Of a stretch of 64,000 bases of DNA, positions 60,404 to 64,000 are shown in pieces (within the stretch, counting starts at the first letter, position 1; every line of letters begins with the position of its first letter). The stretch is taken from contig NC_084775.1 in the NCBI RefSeq assembly GCF_028858725.1, forward strand, positions 16,848,597-16,912,596, given 5' to 3'. A model generated the notes under the pieces. That model did not search any database and was not told where the DNA came from. It saw only the letters and a program-made list of their open reading frames with translations. Both the position numbers and the translations under genes were made by a program. The stretch is from Colius striatus. Taxonomy: Eukaryota; Chordata; Aves; Coliiformes; Coliidae.

Positions 60404-60534
60404 GGGGCTTTTAAGGGGGACAAGGTGAGGAGTTTCCCCCCTGGCACCAGGACCCTCTGACATCAGATGCCCCTGGAGGCTCCCTGTCGTCAGAACCACC
60501 CTAATAAACATCCCCACGGGGCCTCTTTGTGCAT

Positions 60535-60725
60535 CACCATCCCCATCCCATAGGCTCCAGAGGACCATGGCATCACCATCCGCACCCCGTGGGCTCCACA
60601 GGACCATGGCATCACCATCCCCACCCCACAGGCTCCAGAGGACCATGACATCACCATCTCCACCCCACGGGCTCCAGAGGACCATGGCATCACCATCCCC
60701 ACCCCACGGGACCTCCAGCCTCTTT
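60535..60725 (+). repeat. ~38-bp minisatellite
   Basis: About five copies of AGGACCATGGCATCACCATC plus CCCACCCCACGGGCTCCAG between the lectin polyadenylation signal and the GPT exon. Confidence 0.9.
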
Positions 60726-60838
60726 CCATCACCACCCTTGAGGCCCATGGGGTTCCACCATCCTCATCCCCACTCTGTGGCTCCCCAGGACCTGTGGTGG
60801 CCACCTCGGGGTGGGGGTGGCCGTGGGAGGTCACTCAC

Positions 60839-61138
60839 TCGCCCGTGAAGCCTTTGGAGATGGAGTGGAAGGAGGCGAGTTCCACCGAGTCCAGGTAGGG
60901 CGGCCCCATCTCTGTCAGCACCTTCCTGAAGGAGTGGAAGGCCGAACCCTCAGCATACACATTGTCCTGGTACACCTGGAGGAGGGGGGAAACTGGTGGG
61001 GTTACCTAGATGTTGGGGTCCACCTCACATACCCCCCGAGTCTGAGGGTCCCACTCACCTCATCAGCCATGAGGAAGAGCCTCTCCTCGAAGGCGAATTT
61101 GATGACGGCCTCAATGCACTGACGGCTCTGGACCTGCC
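60839..61138 (-). CDS. GPT: Alanine aminotransferase, two internal exons
   Basis: Minus-strand exons 61059-61138 ([27 protein letters not shown]; donor GTGAGT) and 60839-60975 ([45 protein letters not shown]; donor GTGAGT) join in phase. They form part of the PLP-binding large domain of alanine aminotransferase, which exchanges amino groups between alanine and 2-oxoglutarate. The Schiff-base lysine lies in SISKGFTGE. Upstream exons lie beyond the window or in the minisatellite. The C-terminal exons expected below 60839 are not seen, because that interval holds repeats and the lectin exon. GPT rather than GPT2 is favoured by the 8q24.3-like neighbourhood. Confidence 0.92.
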
Positions 61139-64000
61139 CTGGGAGGGGGGAGAAGGGGGGAGGTTGGCATAGCGGAGTGGGGGGGTCCAGCCCCACTCCC
61201 ACCATGGGTTTGGGGGGCCCAGTCCTGCTCCTGATGGGTTTTGGGGGGCTCAATCCCTTTTCCTGATAGGTTTGGGGGCCCAGTCTTGCTCCCTATGGGT
61301 TTGGGGTATGGGCTCAGCCCCACTCCTGATGGGTTTTAGGGGGCTCAGTCTAGTTTCCCATGGGTATGGGGGGGCTTAGACCCCCTCTCCTGATAGGTTT
61401 GGGGGACCCAAACTGCCTCCCTATAGATTTGGGAGGAGAGTCATCCCCACTCCTGATGGGTTTGGGGGGGCTTAGCCCCTGCTCCTGATGGGTTTTGGGG
61501 CCTTCACCCCACTCCTAATGGATCTGAGGGGACTCAGTCCCACTTCCTATGGCTTTTGGAGGGTCTCGACCCAGTTCTTGGGTATGTTTTGGAGGTCTTA
61601 GTAGGACCAGTAAAGCACTGGGGGTCTCAGAATGGGACTGGGAAGGCACTGGGAGCTCACAGCCCTGGTACCAGAAGGGTACTGGGGGCTCCCAGTCCAG
61701 CCCTATGTCTCAGTCGTGGGATCTCAAACTTCAAACTTGAGGTCCCAGTCCAGGGGTCCCAGCCCTGAGGTCCCAGAGCAGTGATGGTGCCACAAAAACA
61801 GTTTTGGGGTCCCGGTTCAGGTGGAGTCTCAGCCCAGGGATCCCAGCTTCAAACTCAAGGTCTCAGCTCCAAATTTGGGGGCTCAGATCAGGGGTCTCCA
61901 GATCAGCCCTGAGGTCCCAGACCAACCCTGATGTCCCATCACACTCCCAGGGTCCTATCCCTGGAGTCCAGTCCTTTCTCAGTCCCATCCCACCCCAGAG
62001 TCCCATCCCAGCCTCAGAGTCCCATCTTATTCCAAGGGTCCTATCCCTGGAGTCTGATCCCTTCCCAGTCCCATCTCATCCCCAGAGTCCCATTCCAATC
62101 TCAAGATCTAATTCCATCGCATTACTGGGGTCCCATCCCAACCACAGGGTCCCATCCCAGCCCCAGGGTCCTATCCCCAGGGTCCCATCCCAGTCCCAGG
62201 ATCCCATCCCATCCCTGAGATCCCACCCCTGGGGTCCCATCCCACCCCTGGGGTCCCATCCCATCCCTGAGGTCCCATCGCAGTCCCATCCCATCCCATC
62301 CCTGGGGTCCTATCCTAACCTCAGGATCCCATCCCTGGAGTCCCATCCCATCCCTGGGGTCCCATCCCATCCCACCCCTGAAGTCCCATCCCTGGGGTCC
62401 CATCCCAACCTCAGGGTCCCGTCCCACCCCTGGGGACGCATCCCACCCCTGGGGTCCCATCCCAGTCTCATCCCACCCCTGGAGTCCCATCCCAGTCCTA
62501 TACCATCCGACCCCTGAGGTCCCACCCCTGGGGTCCCATCCCATCCCACCCCTGGGGTCCCATCCAGTCCCACCCCACACCTGGGGTCCCATCAGGTCCC
62601 ACCCCACCCCTGGGGACCCATCCCACCCCACCCCTGGCGACTCATCACACCCCTGGGGTCCCATCCAGTCCCATACCACCCCTGGGGTCCCATCCAGTCC
62701 CATCCAAACCCTGGGGTCCCATCACACCCCTGAAGTCCCATCCAAACCTCAGGGTCCCATCCAAACCTCAGGGTCCCATCCCAACCTCAGGGTCCCATCC
62801 CACCCCTGGGGTCCCACCCCTGCGGTCGCATCCCACCCCTGGGGTCCCATCCCAGTGTCATCTCACCCCTGGAGTCCCACCCCAGTCCTATACCATCCCA
62901 CCCCTAAGGTCCAACCCCTGTGGTCCCATCCCATCCCAGCCCTGGGATCTCATCCAGTCCCATTCCATCCCATGCCATCCCACCCCTGGGGTCCCATCCC
63001 ATCTCACCCCTGGGGTCCGATCCCACCCCACCCCTGGATACTCATCCCACCCCTGGGGTCCCATCCCATCCCAGCCCTGGGGTCCCATCCCTACCCTGGG
63101 GTTCCATCCAGTCCCATCCCACCCCTGGGGTCCCATCCCACCCCTGGGGTTCCATCCCATCCCACCCCTTGGGACCCATCCCAACCCTAGGGTCCCATCC
63201 CAACCCATCCCACCCCTTGGGTCCCATCCCACCCCTGGGGTCCCATCAGATCCCATCCCACCCCTGAAGTTCCATCCCTGGGGTCCCATCCAAACCTCAG
63301 TGTCCCATCCAAACCTCAGGGTCCCATCCCACCCCTGGGGTCCCATCGCAGTGTCATCCCAACCCTGGAGTCCCATCCCACTTCTATCCCGTCCCACCCC
63401 TGGGGTCCCATCCAGTCCCATCCCACCCAACCCCTGGGGTCCCATCCAGTCCCATCTCACCCCTGGGGTCACATCCAGTCTCATCCCACCCCTGGGGTCC
63501 CATCCCGTCCTACCCCTGGGGTCCCATCCAATCCCATCCCGAACCCTGGGGTCCCATCCCATCCCACCCCTGAAGTCCCATCCCTGAAGTCCCATCCCTG
63601 GGGTCCCATCCCTGGGGTCCCATCCCAGTCCTATCCCATACCACCCCTGAGGTCCCACCCCTGGGGTCCTATCCCATCCCACCCCTGGGGACCCATCCCA
63701 CCCCTGGGGACCCATCCCACCCCTGGGGTCCCATCCCACCCCTGGAGACTCATCCCATCCCTGGTGTCCCATCCCATCCCACCCCTTGGGTCCCAACCAG
63801 TCCCATCCCATCCCAAACGTGGGGTCCCCTCCCATCCCACCCCTGGGGTCCCATCCCATTCCATCCCATCCCACCCCTGGGGTCCCATCCCATCCCACCC
63901 CTGGGGTCCCATCCAGTCCCATCCCAATCCTGGGGTCCCATCCCACCCCTGAACTCCCATCCTTGGGGTCCCATCCAAACCTCAGGGTCCCATCCCACCC
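61139..64000 (-). repeat. Minisatellites filling a GPT intron
   Basis: 61145-61560: roughly 60-bp units with CCACTCCTGATGGGTTTTGG. 61640-61930: decayed GGTCCCAG-rich text. 61930-64000: 19- and 24-bp units, CCCATCCCACCCCTGGGGT and CCCATCCCATCCCACCCCTG, continuing past the right edge. Long frames on both strands come from the repetition. Confidence 0.93.

Noticed and set aside
61804-63946. Long frames on both strands in Pro/Ser/His or Gly/Trp/Asp repeats (up to 352 codons)
   Set aside because: The minisatellite units include periods divisible by three, so frames persist on both strands. No start context, splice logic or known repeat protein.

Overview
The window is vertebrate nuclear DNA, almost certainly from a bird. 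It carries many CR1 LINE fragments with the usual ATTCTATGAT-type 3' end, avian ERV LTRs, small spliced exons, and a right half packed with GC-rich minisatellites as seen on avian microchromosomes. No bacterial-style operons, CRISPR arrays, tRNAs or rRNAs were found.

Layout. Left part (1-31 kb, AT-rich, minus strand): an unidentified gene starts in a CpG island near 4-5 kb and runs off the left edge (four phase-compatible candidate exons). It is followed by a complete SUSD2 gene (31100 down to 8382; 15 coding exons, about 825 codons) encoding signal peptide, somatomedin B, AMOP, von Willebrand D, sushi, transmembrane segment and short tail. Its introns hold CR1 copies, an opposed CR1 pair, a solo LTR nested in a CR1, and a truncated LTR. 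One SUSD2 intron uses a GC-AG splice pair.

Middle (32.8-44.9 kb): two CpG-rich promoter-like islands (a ZNF143-like site near 33.15 kb; two perfect NRF1 palindromes at 35.2 kb followed by an array of ETS cores), then a family of decayed 1.3-1.8 kb tandem duplications (37.7-43.3 kb) that includes degraded copies of the 35.14 kb promoter/ATG segment, then an ERV LTR of about 1 kb.

Right part (44.9-64 kb, GC-rich): a gene block matching human 8q24.3 in order and strand: last exon of ARHGAP39 (+), two exons of C8orf82 (+), broken LRRC14 (-), and two exons of GPT (-). The last exon of an F-type lectin-like (fucolectin) gene (+) lies between LRRC14 and GPT. Intergenic and intronic space is filled by minisatellites, several abutting exons. 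In C8orf82 and LRRC14 the arrays appear to contain copies of the splice acceptor itself. Both genes also carry a one-base frameshift at a G/C homopolymer, and LRRC14 and GPT lack expected exons, so assembly error or locus decay must be considered.

The genes do not form a pathway. The main interest is how tandem duplication has remodelled promoters and splice junctions here. All homology calls are from recognising protein motifs by eye; no database search was run.
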